Positions 1-13,219 of a DNA stretch of 64,000 bases are shown here, in pieces (position 1 is the stretch's first letter; every line of letters starts with the position of its first letter). The stretch spans positions 240,088,343 to 240,152,342 of the forward strand of contig CM068372.1 in assembly GCA_034769895.1 (NCBI GenBank). The letters are read 5' to 3'. Made by a program: the position numbers and the translations under genes. The notes beneath the pieces are model-generated. The model did not search any database. It was not told the DNA's origin and saw only the letters and a list, made by a program, of their open reading frames with translations. This stretch comes from Magicicada septendecula. Lineage: Eukaryota > Arthropoda > Insecta > Hemiptera > Cicadidae.

Positions 1-1570
1 TGTCAGTTAATGATTTATAAATAAATATTTTTAGACCAATTACGACCTTTGTATCTTTACTTTCCGGACACGCCTCGTACTATGGCAATTTGAAAAGTTC
101 ACGACCTAATAATAAAAGACTTACCAATATTTTTTCGTTTTGGAATCACTTTTCATATTTCAGCATAGTCTCCATGTAGTTGAACACATTTGGTTTAGTG
201 ATGCTCCAGTGCTTTTATCCCATTGAGAAGTTTGATTGTTCTAGGTCCTGTGATAACCGTTTACTGCTGCTTTCAGTCATCTCCAGAAAAATCCCTCCCT
301 CCCCAGGCAATTTCTGAGTTTTGGGAATAATTAAAATTAAATAGAGCTAAATCAGGCAAGTAAGTGTGATGTTGCAACAGATTGTATTTCAGCTCAGCGA
401 TTTTTTCCCTTAAAAACAATGCTTGTCTCAGGTCTTCCAGTATCCTACTACAAAATTATCTGTTTATATACTAAACCTGGCCCTTTTTTACTTCCATTAT
501 CCTACTACAAAATTATCTGTTTATATACTAAACCTGGCTCTTTTTTACAAGTATTTTTGTTTATTTGGTCTAAAAGGTTAGAATATCACTCTTTATTTTT
601 TGGCACATCCATGATAATCTCTTAACAACATTCTCTTAGCCACTTAGAAAATCAAGTCCTACCTTTCCAACAGACAAAATTGACTTTCCTTTTTTTTTTG
701 TTTACATGACTGTAATTAACAGTACAGCAGACCAACATGTTGCTTTACAACTGTTAATGAGGCAAATGTGGTGTCATCTCATGTCATGTCTCTGACTCGG
801 TTCTCAGACTCTTCGTATCTTTTTCTTCTTTGACTCTTCCTGAGCCACCTTCTTTATCTGTGAGTGCTTAACAGTGTCCCACAACTGAACAGTCAACCTG
901 GGTACTCTAGTCTCTGCCTTCCTCTGCAGTACTTCCTACTCACTGGGTGCCCATCAGCAAAGTTACTGGGTCTCAACCGGTAGTGAACCACCACACTGTC
1001 TCATCTTCACAAACCTCTCCATTCACCCATTGTTTCCAGAACCTGTTCATTTTTGTTTTCTAATTACTTTGTCCATCCATTATATTTTTAATATTCTCCT
1101 ACAGCAGCGGATTTCAAATGCTGTGGTTGTGTCTTTCACCTTTCCATATTGTCTAGGTTTCACATGCAGCTTCTATAATAGCATGCTGCAGACATATAAT
1201 TTGAGGAATTTCTTCTTAAATTTGAATCCAGTATTTGACAGTAGCAAATTTGTTTCTCCATTTGGTCTGTACTCTGACACTGATTCCTCTCAGTTATCTT
1301 TACCAGTTTTAATATTTACCTATTTTTGTTCTTGAATCTCCTCTTCCCCCTAATAATTTTTTATAATATTCAATAGTGTTCTCAATTTACCTTGTTTTCT
1401 GTGAGTAGAAACCATACCATCAGTAACTCTTAACTCTTATACTCTTTCCATGAAATGTTATTACGGTCTTGAACATCTTTATGGTTTCCTTTCCAGCCTC
1501 TTATAAAGCATTCTCGTATAATGGTAATGAATTTGTATAAAAGTAAATTTTAATTCCTTGTTATTTGTAG
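1..1570. other. Non-coding DNA upstream of first visible exon
   Basis: No gene is seen. The stretch is AT-rich with pyrimidine-rich runs and only short chance open frames. It ends in a splice acceptor (TTATTTGTAG) directly before the exon at 1571, so at least its right part should be intron of the host gene. A 57-bp imperfect tandem duplication lies at 433-546. Confidence 0.6.
433..546. repeat. 57-bp tandem duplication (two copies)
   Basis: The units 433-489 and 490-546 both contain TATCCTACTACAAAATTATC followed by the same continuation up to a run of T. They differ at a few positions, so the duplication is not brand new. No function is apparent. Confidence 0.85.
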
Positions 1571-1630
1571 GATGTTTTAACGGTCAGTGTAAAGAAAGAA
1601 GCAGATCTAGAAGAGGCTGAGATTGAACAG
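1571..1630 (+). CDS. Host mini-exon A, acidic SUMO-motif cassette (20 codons)
   Basis: This 60-bp open block sits between a strong acceptor (TTATTTGTAG) and a donor (GTAATG). In frame 0 it reads DVLTVSVKKE followed by an acidic tail ending EIEQ. The motif V-K-K-E fits the SUMO acceptor consensus psi-K-x-E. The exon is a multiple of three and starts with GAT-GTN, as does the next exon, which suggests duplicated, skippable cassettes of one gene. Acidic linkers rich in such motifs are common in insect C2H2 zinc-finger and other nuclear proteins, but no zinc finger is visible here, so the gene is not named. Upstream exons must lie outside the window. Confidence 0.6.
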
Positions 1631-1988
1631 GTAATGTGCATAACTACTATTTAGCCCATAGCTAATGTGTTAGGTTGTTCCGTGTCATGTACCACTAGAG
1701 ATTTGGATCACATTCATTTGTAGATATGTAATAAAACTCAACAGAATACACAAACTGTATCATAGTGTTGTATACATATAAACTACATGAGATTAAGTAA
1801 GTAAAATCACACACTTGTGCGAGCGCGATCGTGCACACAACACCATGTAGGTACAGAGTATGGATATTTATTGCAAAAGTTGATAGGTGATTCTATATAT
1901 TTCATATTTAGTATTGATCACCTCTTTATATAGTAATATATAAATCACTGAGAAGACAAAGTAAATTTTATAATTGTGTAATTTGCAG
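1631..1988 (+). other. Intron between exons A and B
   Basis: This 358-bp AT-rich interval begins GTAATG and ends in an acceptor (AATTTGCAG) after a T-rich tract. No other feature is seen in it. Confidence 0.55.
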
Positions 1989-2081
1989 GATGTATTCCCA
2001 GTTATAAATTCTGTCCTAAAAGGAGAACTGCATGTAAAAGAAGAAATCATCAAAGAAGAGAATGAACAGTTTGTTGATCAG
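1989..2081 (+). CDS. Host mini-exon B, acidic SUMO-motif cassette (31 codons)
   Basis: This 93-bp block is flanked by acceptor AATTTGCAG and donor GTATTA. In frame 0 it begins DVFPVINSVLKGE and continues with HVKEE, IIKEE and an end in FVDQ. L-K-G-E, V-K-E-E and I-K-E-E all fit psi-K-x-E, giving three candidate SUMO sites in 31 residues. Like exon A it opens with Asp-Val, is acidic, and keeps phase 0 at both ends, so inclusion or skipping would not shift the frame. Function is inferred only from composition; a nuclear regulatory protein is plausible. Confidence 0.62.
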
Positions 2082-3450
<1,369 letters not shown>

Positions 3451-4356
3451 CAGTGCTGGCTTTTGGGGTGGGCAAGCTGGGGCGGCACCCCAGGGCGCTG
3501 GACGCTTTAGGGCGCCAACTGGTTTTGGAATTTTAAGGTAATAAAATTCTTCAGAAGAATAAGAATGTAGGTAGAAGTTGCAGTAATGCTATAGAAAAAT
3601 ATCTGCGAAATTCGGGTATTAGCTATTGAGTGTGCCTAATTAAAAATTATTTTTATTTTTATCAGCAGAATTTAATACTAAGAAAGTTTGTGTTCTTCCA
3701 TTTGGATCGATTTTTGTTTTTATTAAATCTTAACTGTAAAACTAATTTCTCAAATTAAAAAAAAATTTTTTTTGAATTAACTGTAATAATTTATTTCCTC
3801 ATTCTTTTCTTTAATTGCTTTCGGGTAAATTGAGGATTGTTATTTATTTTTTTATATAACTTTACAAAAAATCTGCAGCAAAAATGATTTACAAAACATT
3901 ATCTCAAATATACAAAGTATATTGTATATTTGGCAGTTGGCAGACTGCACCTAACACTCGTGCGCTGCGGACGACCCAAATGTTCTGGGCTAACCTAAGA
4001 GTTTTGCATAAAATTTTTGTGAGCGATACCTGCAGATTGATATTTATATAGATCACGTGCTCTCGTTGAATAGTCGTAGGATTTGCTTACCTCTTGATTC
4101 ATTTAAACTTCAAACATTTTACAGGTAAGGATTAAGAGTGATATAGAAGCTAAGTGAACGATTTGATGTTTGGACGTGATACCTTTCATGCATTTAGTGA
4201 TTGAGAGAAAATCAAGATAAGAAATATTATACATTTATGTTGTATTTATTTCTGATGGCGTAAAGTTATTCTAATTTACCTGAAAATTACCATAAGTTAT
4301 AGAAATTTATAATTTATGAAACGTAAATAAGAAATGATTTTTTTCAATTTTTCAAA

Positions 4357-5266
4357 TCTTAATATATAAAGGAGAATGTCCTGACTGACTGACTGACTGA
4401 CTGACTGACTGATTCATTCACTCATCAACGGCCAGCCGAGACTATTAAAGTTAGAGACATGAAATTTATAGGATATGTTCCTATTAGTGTGTAGAGGTGT
4501 GCTAAGAAAGGATTTTATGAAATTCAATTTTGAAGGGTTGAAACGGGGTAAAATTGACATTTACGTTTTTTACAATTTTCTCAGAAAATAAATGGTGTAT
4601 CGACTTGATTTTTGTTCTAAAATACTCTTTACACAAATACAAAAAAAAAAATTTGTTTTTTTAGAAATTCCACCCCTAAAGGGGTGAAAACGGGGTAAAT
4701 TGTTTTTTAATGACATTTTACATTTTTGCACATTTGTCGGCAATGAATTAAGGTATCAATTTAATTGTTGGACCGAATGTTCTTCATATTAATATCTAAA
4801 AACAAGTTTCTGCTTTTTTTGAAATTCCACAAATAAAGGGGTGAAAACGCGGTAAATTGTTTTTATGACATTTTACATTTTTGCGCATTTCTCGGCAACG
4901 AATTAAGATATCAATTTGATTCTTGGAGTGAATGTTCTTCATATTAATGTCTAAAAAGCAATTTCTATTTTTTTTTCAAAATTCCACCCCTAATGGGGTA
5001 AAAAAGGGGTGAATGGTTTTTCATTTTGGTTTGATCAGTGTCATGTTGTTTATTTTTGGGAATTCGTGTCCGGTTCTTATAGCGTGTGTACAGTCGACTC
5101 ACTGGATAGCTCCCATGAAAACTTATACACAGGAGCATAGGGAATAATAAGATTTTCAGACGAAAAAATTTTCGTTATTCCCTATGCTCCTGTGTATAAG
5201 TTTTTCATGCTTTCGCTATTTAGCTATTCATGATTTCGCGGGCGAAGCCGCGACGGGTAGTGCTAG
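4357..5266 (+). mobile_element. Non-autonomous Helitron inserted in the hAT
   Basis: The insert starts TCTTAATATATAAAGG after an A and ends in CTAG before a T, the A/T insertion preference of Helitrons. Eleven bases before the end sits the short hairpin GCGGGCGAAGCCGC, and the 3' end GTGCTAG resembles the Lep1-type Helitron tails known from insects. The 5' part has a CTGA tetranucleotide run (4381-4411). The middle has three diverged copies of a block around AAATTCCACCCCTAAAGGGG and GTGAAAACGGGGTAAA. There is no Rep/helicase ORF, so it would depend on an autonomous partner. Confidence 0.72.
5114..5209. repeat. Long perfect-looking hairpin inside the Helitron
   Basis: About 33 bases containing TTATACACAGGAGCATAGGG (5114-5148) recur as the reverse complement at 5175-5209, separated by about 26 bases. 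The arms are almost mismatch-free while surrounding Helitron sequence is diverged. It could be a small palindromic insertion or part of the parent Helitron. Confidence 0.8.
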
Positions 5267-5643
5267 TACTTTATAAATATTAAACTGATTTCATCACATC
5301 AGACTGCGTTTGGAATATTTATTAGTTTTATTAATTATTATTCCAAGTTTTTTTGGCAAGGCTTTGCAGTTTAGTGAAAGGGCATTTCTAGGTACTAGGT
5401 ACAACTAGGTACAACTAGGTACGGAAAAAGAATATATTTCAAAGACGATTGGATGAAAGGTATCTTCGTCATCAAATTTTTTGTATTTGTAGTCTGTTCT
5501 ATCCAGTGTCACATGTCCAGTACTAAATGTAGTTTTCAGATTATTTTAAAATATTAAATTATATGAAATTCAAAATTATTTTTTTCGTATCTACATTTGT
5601 TATCCTTTTTTTGTACGCAGGCTGATAACATTTCATTTTAACG

Positions 5644-8258
5644 ATGGAGAGCAAGAATTCTAAGAAAAAACCTAAACCTTCCGGATATGAGTATAGAAAA
5701 AGAAAAGCAGAAAAAGAGGAAGAAATTCGAAAAAAACATGAAAGCTTATTTTAAGTTACCAACAGATACAAATCTCTCTAATGACTCTAATACCAAAGCG
5801 CCTTTAGTTCCTACGGTCAATATCATTGATAATACTGTCGCTGCATCAGAACCATTTCCAATTTATAATGAAGTTAGATCTGAATCGCCTAAACCAACTT
5901 CGGATGCAAATGAGTTTAACGTTGATGATAACAAGCCCAATAATCAAGATGTGGCGGATGAAGGTACTTGTAAAAGTATAGAAGAAATATCCAAGTCATT
6001 AAACTTCTCGGATTGCGCCTTGTGGCCAGTTCATCGTAGCAATAAAGTTGTTGATTATATTCTTAAAATGGGTCCCAATCAAGTTATTTTGGATAAATAC
6101 CCCATCGATGAAAAGGATCGTCATTTTTCTAGTTTTTATTACAACCGAAAACTTCCAAATGGTGAAGTTTTTCCTCAATGTTGGCTTATTTATTCAACAT
6201 CTAAATTTATTTATTTATTCAACATGCTGTATTTTGTTTTTGCTGTCAACTTTTTGAGAGAAACAAAACTTCAAATTTAGCAGAAAATGGATTTAATAAT
6301 TGGAAGAAGCTATCTGAAACTCTTCGATATCATGAAAATTTTTATAGCGCGGCTCATAAAAATGCTTATCAGCAGTGGATAGCGACTAAAATACGAATGC
6401 AAACAGGAAAAACAATAGACAAAGAAGAGCAAAAATTAATTGAAAAAGAGAGCGCACGATGGCAAAGCGTACTTGAGCGATTGATAAGCATTATTTTATG
6501 ATGGGATTCAATACCTGGGAATCAGTAACATGGCTTTCAGAGGAAGCTCAGATAAATTATACAAACCAAAGTATGGTAAGTTTTTAGGACTCGTTCAATT
6601 GCTGGCTAAATTTGACCCTGTAATGTAAAATCATGTGACGCTCGCACTTAATGGCGATATTTCCGATCACTATTGCGGAAAAATAATTGAAAATGAACTG
6701 ATCGACTTGGTGGCAACGAAAATAACTAGTACCATTCTAGCGAGAGCTTCACTAGCAATTTATTTTGCTATTATTGCTGACTGTACTCCTGATATTTCCC
6801 ACAAGGAACAACTCTCTCTCACAATTCGATTTGTTGATATATCTACCGATATCATCGAAATCTAGGAGCATTTTATAGGATTTTTTGCGGTGGACGATTC
6901 TATGGGTTTTGGCCTTTCTGAAATTATAACCGATACATTAATAAAATTTGGACTCAAACTTAGCGATTGCAGAGGTCAAGGATATGACAATGGCGCAAAC
7001 ATGAAAGGCAAAAATGTAGGCGTACAGAAACGGATTTTAGAGCTAAATCCTTTAGCTTCCTATGTTCCCTGCGGAAGTCATTCACTCAACCTTGTTCTAT
7101 GTGATGCTGCAAAGTCGTCATTAAATTCTGTAAACTTTTTCGGGATCATACAATGACTATTCACTCTTTTTTCTGCTTCGACTTATCGATGGAGTGTCCT
7201 AACTAGTCATGCAGAAATTTTCGCTCTCAAAACATTGAGTGATACACGTTGGGAGGCAAAGATAGAAAGCTTGAAAGCAATATGTTATCAAATAAGCAGT
7301 GTGCATGATGCTTTGATAACATTAAATGAAAACGAAAAAAAAATCCTGCCATAGCGCACAAAGCAATCACTTTGGCAGAACAATTAGGAGACTTTGGATT
7401 TTTGGTATCTTTAATTGCTTGGTACGATGTATTGTTTCAAGTCAACGTTGTAAGTAAATCACTTCAGGCAAAAAAAATGGATCTTGCACAATGTATCAAA
7501 ATGTTGGAGAATAGCATTAAATTTTTAGAAAATTACAGGAAAGATGGTTTTAAACAAGCAATGATTGGAGCAAGAGAACTTGCAGATCAATTGCAAATTA
7601 AACCGATATTTAAACCGCTTAATAGGGTAAGACGTGTAAAACATCATTTTGATGAAAACACACAAGATGAACCAATTGAGAGCCCAGAAAAAAAACTGGA
7701 AGTTGAATTTTTTAACCCACTGTTAGATACGCTATTTCATCCATCAAAGAAAGATTTAAACAATTGAATTCATATTCGAAATCATGGAATTTCCTCTTTT
7801 GTTTGGACAAATTACCCAACAGAATGGAGCTTTTAAAATCTTGCACAGACTTACAAAATAAGTTAACAGTTGAGAACTCCGCCAATATCAATGGCATTTT
7901 GTTATGCGATGAACTGATTAGTATAAGAGCTTTTTTGAATGATAAATTAGAGAAGGAAAAAATCACGCCTCTTCTTGTGCTAAATTTCATTAAAAAACAT
8001 TCGCTTCAAGGATTATATCCAAACGTATGGATTGTGCTGCGCATTTTATTGACGATTCCTGTAACTGTTGCCAGTGGGGAACGGAGCTTTTCCAAGCTCA
8101 AACTTATAAAAACATATTTAAGGAGTACGATGCTACAAGACAGACTCACTTCTTTAGGAACTATCTCAATCGAGAATGAAATTGCTAAAGAGTTAGATCT
8201 TGCTGATTTAATAAAAGATTTTGCCGACAAAAAAGCGCGAAAAGTTAATTGTAAATGA
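5644..8258 (+). pseudogene. hAT transposase, ZMYM1-like, frameshifted
   Basis: Protein pieces in several frames follow the order of ZMYM1-like hAT transposases. A basic N-terminus (MESKNSKKKPKPSGYEYRKR, 5644-5754) ends at a stop, and the text continues in another frame from about 5740. A middle part with WPVHRSNKVVDYI and RKLPNGEVFPQCWLIYS runs to about 6195. Next come an NNWKKLSETLRYHE segment, the block IIADCTPDISHKEQ (about 6770), GQGYDNGANMKGK (about 6980), CGSHSLNLVLCDAA (about 7075), and the C-terminal dimerisation region with ASGERSFSKLKLIKTYLRS (8060-8120) ending near 8258. DCTPD and GYDNGANM hold the usual acidic catalytic positions. Frames change around 5750, 6200, 6500, 6630, 6863, 7155, 7354 and 7765, with in-frame stops between pieces, so no active enzyme is expected. 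Confidence 0.88.
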
Positions 8259-8854
8259 TTTATTTATATAATTAAAATGTTATACTCTTTATTATAATTT
8301 TATAAAAATATTATTTTATTTTTCTTAGTTGTACTAATTTTGTATTTTTTACAAATATATTATGCTTTATCATCAAAACATAATTAGTATTTTTTTAAAA
8401 ATATTAAACATATCCCGATACTTTACCCTCACAAGGGGCGCCGAGGGAAATGTTGCCCCTCTAAACGCAAAAGCCTAAAGCCGGCACTGGACACATGCAT
8501 AAAGTACCTATGGAATTGTCAGATGGTTTTAACATCAACAGTGAATCCGTAACGGACGTCAATGTACAGAATTAGGAGTTACAAATGAAACCGCTGTAGA
8601 ACGAATAAATAGAAAATCACTAGGTCTTACCTTATAGAAAAAAAATGTAAAACTTCATGTTCACACGATATTGAACGAGGTAGTAAGTGTGGAACCGAGC
8701 TAAGAAATACTGTCCACTCTGCTCTATTTCTCGAATACAAATGACCATATAGCATATCACTTGATCACTTCCTCCTCCACTGAACCGTAACAAGTTTGGT
8801 AAGTTCCAAACAATCTACGGAAAAATCAACATATTTTTAGAAACAAGGTAGATC

Positions 8855-9191
8855 GAGATGCATAATTAAAGTTTTACAAAGTTATGGGAGTCCCTGTACT
8901 ATGTAAAGGGACACAGACTATGGGTGTGAATTATGGGCAATAACGAAAAAAAGACGGTAAAATACAGACCTCGGAAATGGCATTCTCAAGAGTAGTTAAA
9001 AGGTGTTCTAAACTTTACCTTATAAGAAATAAGGCCATAAGAGAAGAGTTAAAAGCTTTTAACTTGAATAAAAAATTAAAAGATTACAAACAAAAGTGGA
9101 AAGAACACTCAGAAAGAATGACAGATTCCAGACTGACCAAACAAGTCTGGAAATTCAAACCTATAGGACGCAGGTGTGTGGGTAGACCCAG
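8855..9191 (+). mobile_element. RTE-clade LINE remnant, left part
   Basis: Translated pieces match the C-terminal end common to many insect RTE-like endonuclease/RT polyproteins. They run KFYKVMGVPVLC, then SEMAFSRVVKRCSKLYLIRN, then YKQKWKEHSERMTDSRL and PIGRRCVGRPS. The last Arg-Pro codons are cut by the gypsy element; the missing continuation lies at 15215-15300. There is an in-frame stop near 8940. 8498-8854 upstream may be older LINE sequence, but I cannot read a protein there. Confidence 0.72.
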
Positions 9192-9759
9192 TGTTACGAC
9201 CATCTACTTGGTCATCGTAGGTACAGTGGAAAACAAAATAAGTACAAGACACCAATTAAGTCACTAACCACACCTTTAATTTTTACAGTTAAACAGTTTG
9301 TATTTAACAACACAGGCTCTACAACAAATCAAATGACAATTGTTCAAACGCAATAAAATGACCACTAAAATTAAACACAATTGTATTACAATATTGTGTA
9401 AAAACAATATATTATCCGATTATAAAACACCACTCTTAACTAATAACCACTTGAACGCGCACAGTAATATCGTGATTATGACTCTCGAACTGCACTGTCA
9501 ATATTCGCACTAATACTGAATTGAACGTCGTTGAGTACTGGTATTTATACCTGCGCTCACAGACCAGAATGTTCCTAATTGCGTCTTAGCGCTCGTGTGA
9601 ACTACGTAATTAACTGCGGTCTTGACACAGTACACGCGGCTGGGCGCCTTCGAGAAACCTCTCGAAAATGCGTCGACAAGCACGTACGCCACACGCGTTA
9701 CATCGAGATTCTTCTGGCACATTCGACAAACACGTAGATTGTTCTGTGATGTCGTAACA
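9192..9759 (-). repeat. Gypsy 3' LTR
   Basis: 568 bp with TG...CA ends; direct counterpart of 14658-15214. It is the 3' LTR because the element reads on the minus strand. Confidence 0.95.
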
Positions 9760-9769
9760 CTGCCCACTC

Positions 9770-10910
9770 CTTAACTCTGTTCATCCCGAACTGGCAAACC
9801 CGTCTCTGAAGTAGTACTTAGGCAGAGGTGGACGACCTTGAACTTTTGCTTAGGTGAGCGACCACGACGGCGCTTTCGGTTGAACAACCAGACCTGATCT
9901 CCTTCTTGTAAACCCACACTATTGCTGCAAATGTCATACCGAGTTTTAATTTTATCACTGGCAATCTTCAGCTGTCCTCTTACCAAGCGATTCATTTCTC
10001 GCAGTTGATTTTTCTAATTGCGAGGAATAGTTCTGTGGCTCTTGGGACTAAGTCTCAGGTGATCCGAACATTAAGTCCCCAGGAAGACGAATCTCCCTCC
10101 CAAACACCAATTTTGCTGGAGCCATGCCAGTTGTGTCGTGTACTGATGATCTATACGCCATGAGGAATAGTTGTATACATTGGTCCCAGTCTGTGTGGTT
10201 CTCATCAACAACCTTTGAAAGATGCTGCTCAAGTGTCCTATTGAATCTCTCAACCATCCCGTCCAACTGAGGATGCAGAGGCATTGTCCTGGTCTTTCGA
10301 ATTCCGAGTAGACGGCATAATTCTTTAAACACTCTTGATTCAAAATTTCTCCCTTGATCCGTATGGATTTCCATGGGGGCTCCATAACGGCAACAGAAGT
10401 TGTGAACTAACTGCTTTGTCACAATGGTAACCTCCTGATTTGGAATTGCGTAGGCTTCCACCCACTTAGTAAAGAAGTCACCTACAACCATGATGTACCG
10501 GTTTCCATTGTCAGTAACTGGGAATGGTCCAGCAATATCTACGGCAATTCTCTCGAAAGGCTGTCCAAAGTTATATTGTCTCATTTTCCCCTGCTTCTGG
10601 TTTGTGGGCCCTTGCTTGCAGCACATATTTCACACGTCCGAACCCATTCCTCTACGTCGTGGCGAAGATGAAGCCAATAGAATCACTTCCGCATTTTGTC
10701 AAGGGTTTTGTTAATGCCAAGATGGCCTCCAGATGTTCCATCATGCATCTCCTTCAAAACAGACTGCACTTTACTTCGGGGAACTATCAACTGCATGACC
10801 ACATCTCGTCCATCTGCACTTTCCCATTGTGCCCAGTAGCCCTTCAGCACTTCGGAACCATGGCAGTTATCTTGCCAATCCGGGCGGTGACCTTCATCTT
10901 TTGCTGTCAA
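9770..10910 (-). pseudogene. Gypsy integrase region (fossil)
   Basis: The minus strand shows an integrase core with VDIAGPFPV, IHTDQGRNFES and a conserved HPQLDGMVERFNRTLEQHL block, plus an N-terminal H2C2-like part (HLGINKTLDKMRK). A basic C-terminal part holds GDQVWLFNRKRRRGRSPKQK. In the family this enzyme inserts the cDNA. Remains only; treated as a fossil. Confidence 0.88.
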
Positions 10911-12221
10911 GATCGGTCATCTGTTCTTGTCGACCAGTCTTGTGTTGTCCAGCCGTCAGCCAGGAAGTCTACAGTGATGGCTTGAACATGTTCGCTTGAG
11001 TTTTGTTCTTCCTTCCTGTAGCAATGTCGGCAGTCTTCCGGGCACGGTCGTCGTGATAAGCCATCTGCATTACCATGCAGGCGCCCCCGTCGATGTTGTA
11101 ATTTGAAGTTGTACTCTTGCAGCCGTTCAAGCCACCTTGCCAACTGTCCTTCCGGATTTTTAAATCTTAAGAGCCATGCAAGCGCGGCATGGTCGGTACG
11201 TAGTGAAAAGTCTCTTCCATAGAGGTATTTATGGAAGTGCTCCAACGCTCGGACGATTGCCAACAACTCTCCCCTTGTGATGCAATAATTTCTCTCCGGG
11301 TTCGAAAGTGTCTTGCTGTAATATGCTATTACTCTTTCTTCACCATTTTGAACTTGAGACAAAACTGCTCCTAGACCGGTATTGCTTGCGTCTCTGTCCA
11401 CAATGTACTTCCCTTCGGAATCTGGGAAAGCGAGAATTGGCTGCGAACATAATGTAATTTTTGAAAGTCCTAAATGCTTGATCACACTCCCTCGACCACT
11501 GGAAGTTTCGTTTATTTTCGGTTAGCTCATGTAGTGGTTTAGCAATAGTAGTGAAGCTTTTCACAAAACGTCTGTAATATGAGCATAACCCCAGGAAACT
11601 CTGAACTTTGTGTTTACTCTTTGGCACTGGCCAGTCTATTACGGTGTCTACTTTATTAGGATCCATGCTAACACCTGCTGCCGAAACCAGATGGCCTAGA
11701 TACTGTACTTTCTTCTGGAATAGAGAACACTTCTTCGGGCTAAGCTTCAGTTGGGCACCGTGAATTCTAGTAAGAACCTCCTTAAGGTTCTCCAAATGGT
11801 CTTTAAAAGTCTTCCTGATGACTAAGACATCATCTAAATAAACAAGGCACGTTTTCCATGTCAGGCCTCGGAGTACCAGGTCCATCAATCTTTCAAATGT
11901 TGCTGGTGCATTACAGAGTCCAAATGGCATGAGGTTAAATTGGAATAAGCCACTTGAGATCAAGAAAGTGGTCTTTTCCGTGTCTTCTTGATGAAGACCC
12001 ACTTGCCAATATCCACTCTTCAGGTCCAATGTGGAAAACCACTGTGCTCCGGACGTGTCGAGTGTATCGTCAACGTGAGGTAATGGATAGCAGTCTTTAT
12101 TTGTAACATCATTTAACCTCCGGTAGTCTACGCAGAAACGCAATCCACCACCCTTCTTCACTACCACCACACCAGGAGAAGACCAAGCACTTGAAGGTTC
12201 GATTACTCCCTCTGTCAACAT
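10907..12221 (-). pseudogene. Gypsy reverse transcriptase and RNase H region (fossil)
   Basis: The RT part carries KKGGGLRFCVDYRRLN, LKSGYWQVGLH, LMPFGLCNAPATFERLMD and the catalytic LVYLDDVLV. The RNase H part carries DASNTGLGAVLSQ, RGELLAIVRALEHFHKYLYG and RTDHAALAWLL. These are standard Ty3/gypsy motifs. The region is a broken relic. Confidence 0.93.
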
Positions 12222-12586
12222 GTCCTGTACTCACCAAGACATTTCCTCTTGTTTAGATAATGGAAGCCTTGGAGGAGGGTGTCGTGTCGGTGTTGTGTCC
12301 CCGGTATTGATGCGATGTTGCACAAGAGAGGTTCTTCCTAGTGACTGTCCCCGAACTGCAAAACAATCTTTGAATTCAAGTAAAAACTCTTGAGTTCTTT
12401 TACCTCACCACTTGAGAGGTCGTTAGAAGATCTGTTCAATAATTATTGCAGTTCCTCTGGTAATTTGGAATTATCTGAAGCACTGGATCTTTGTTGTGCC
12501 ATTCCGGCTACCCAGGCCACAGTAGTCAATTTGCCTAGGAGCGTATTGCTTTGTAAAGTGATAGTTTGATCCAAAATATTCGCCAC

Positions 12587-13203
12587 TCAAATAGGTACAT
12601 TTCCGGGTTCGTCAGGTTTTATTAAACGTCTGGCAATTAGTATGCCCAGTGTGCTGACTACCTTGGGTTCGAATATAGAGCACTGGTTGCCCCTAGTATC
12701 TACCTCGGTTCTAACCATGATGATGTTTTCGGAGTTTGGCGGAACAGTTACGGCCACTTGGTTTATGACGTCAATCGATTTCTCTGCTGTTGTCTTTGTT
12801 GATAGCATTACCTATTCGCCTCCGATTCTTAAGACATTGTTTTTGAAGTCGACTATAAATCCGTATGTGTTCATAATGTCCACACAAAAATTGCTTCATC
12901 CACAATGTCTGCAACAAGTACTTGATGATTAAACTCAAGTCTACCGAGGCGTAGGTGTATCTCCACTTTGCCAAACACTTTTACAGGCCTTCCAGTAGCT
13001 GTTCGCAAGCTGCAAGACCCCCAGATTGGCTTGAGATCTTTCACCACGTTGGGGCACATAGTAGAAACTGTTGGACTTGTGTCAACTGTAATCGAGGTTG
13101 GCCTTTCTTGAACACATCTGATAACTACCAAGCTCACGCTGTTTTTCTGAAGTGTAGAAATTACATATAGTCTAGGGGCTTCGTTCGTCCAGGTAGTCAG
13201 CAC
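12587..13203 (-). pseudogene. Gypsy protease-region remnant (fossil)
   Basis: The minus strand between gag and RT contains a stretch with VDTSPTVSTMCPNVV, which resembles the aspartic-protease neighbourhood (DTG/DTS), and downstream VTVPPNSENIIMVRTEVDT, typical of the protease-RT linker in insect gypsy elements. Assignment rests on position and this motif. Confidence 0.65.
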
Positions 13204-13219
13204 ACGCTGAGTTGGAGCG

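Larger units (their letters stand above)
3451..8489 (+). mobile_element. hAT DNA transposon (ZMYM1-like), 5.0 kb, inactive
   Basis: The left terminus CAGTGCTGGCTTT and the right terminus AAAGCCGGCACTG are inverted repeats with one mismatch, and both continue into GGGGC/GGCGCC-rich subterminal DNA typical of this hAT group. The flanking 8-mers CACACATG (3443-3450) and GACACATG (8490-8497) match at 7 of 8 positions and form the target duplication. A transposase in + orientation fills 5644-8258 but is broken by frameshifts. A Helitron has inserted at 4357-5266. The element sits in the long host intron between exons B and C. Confidence 0.93.
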
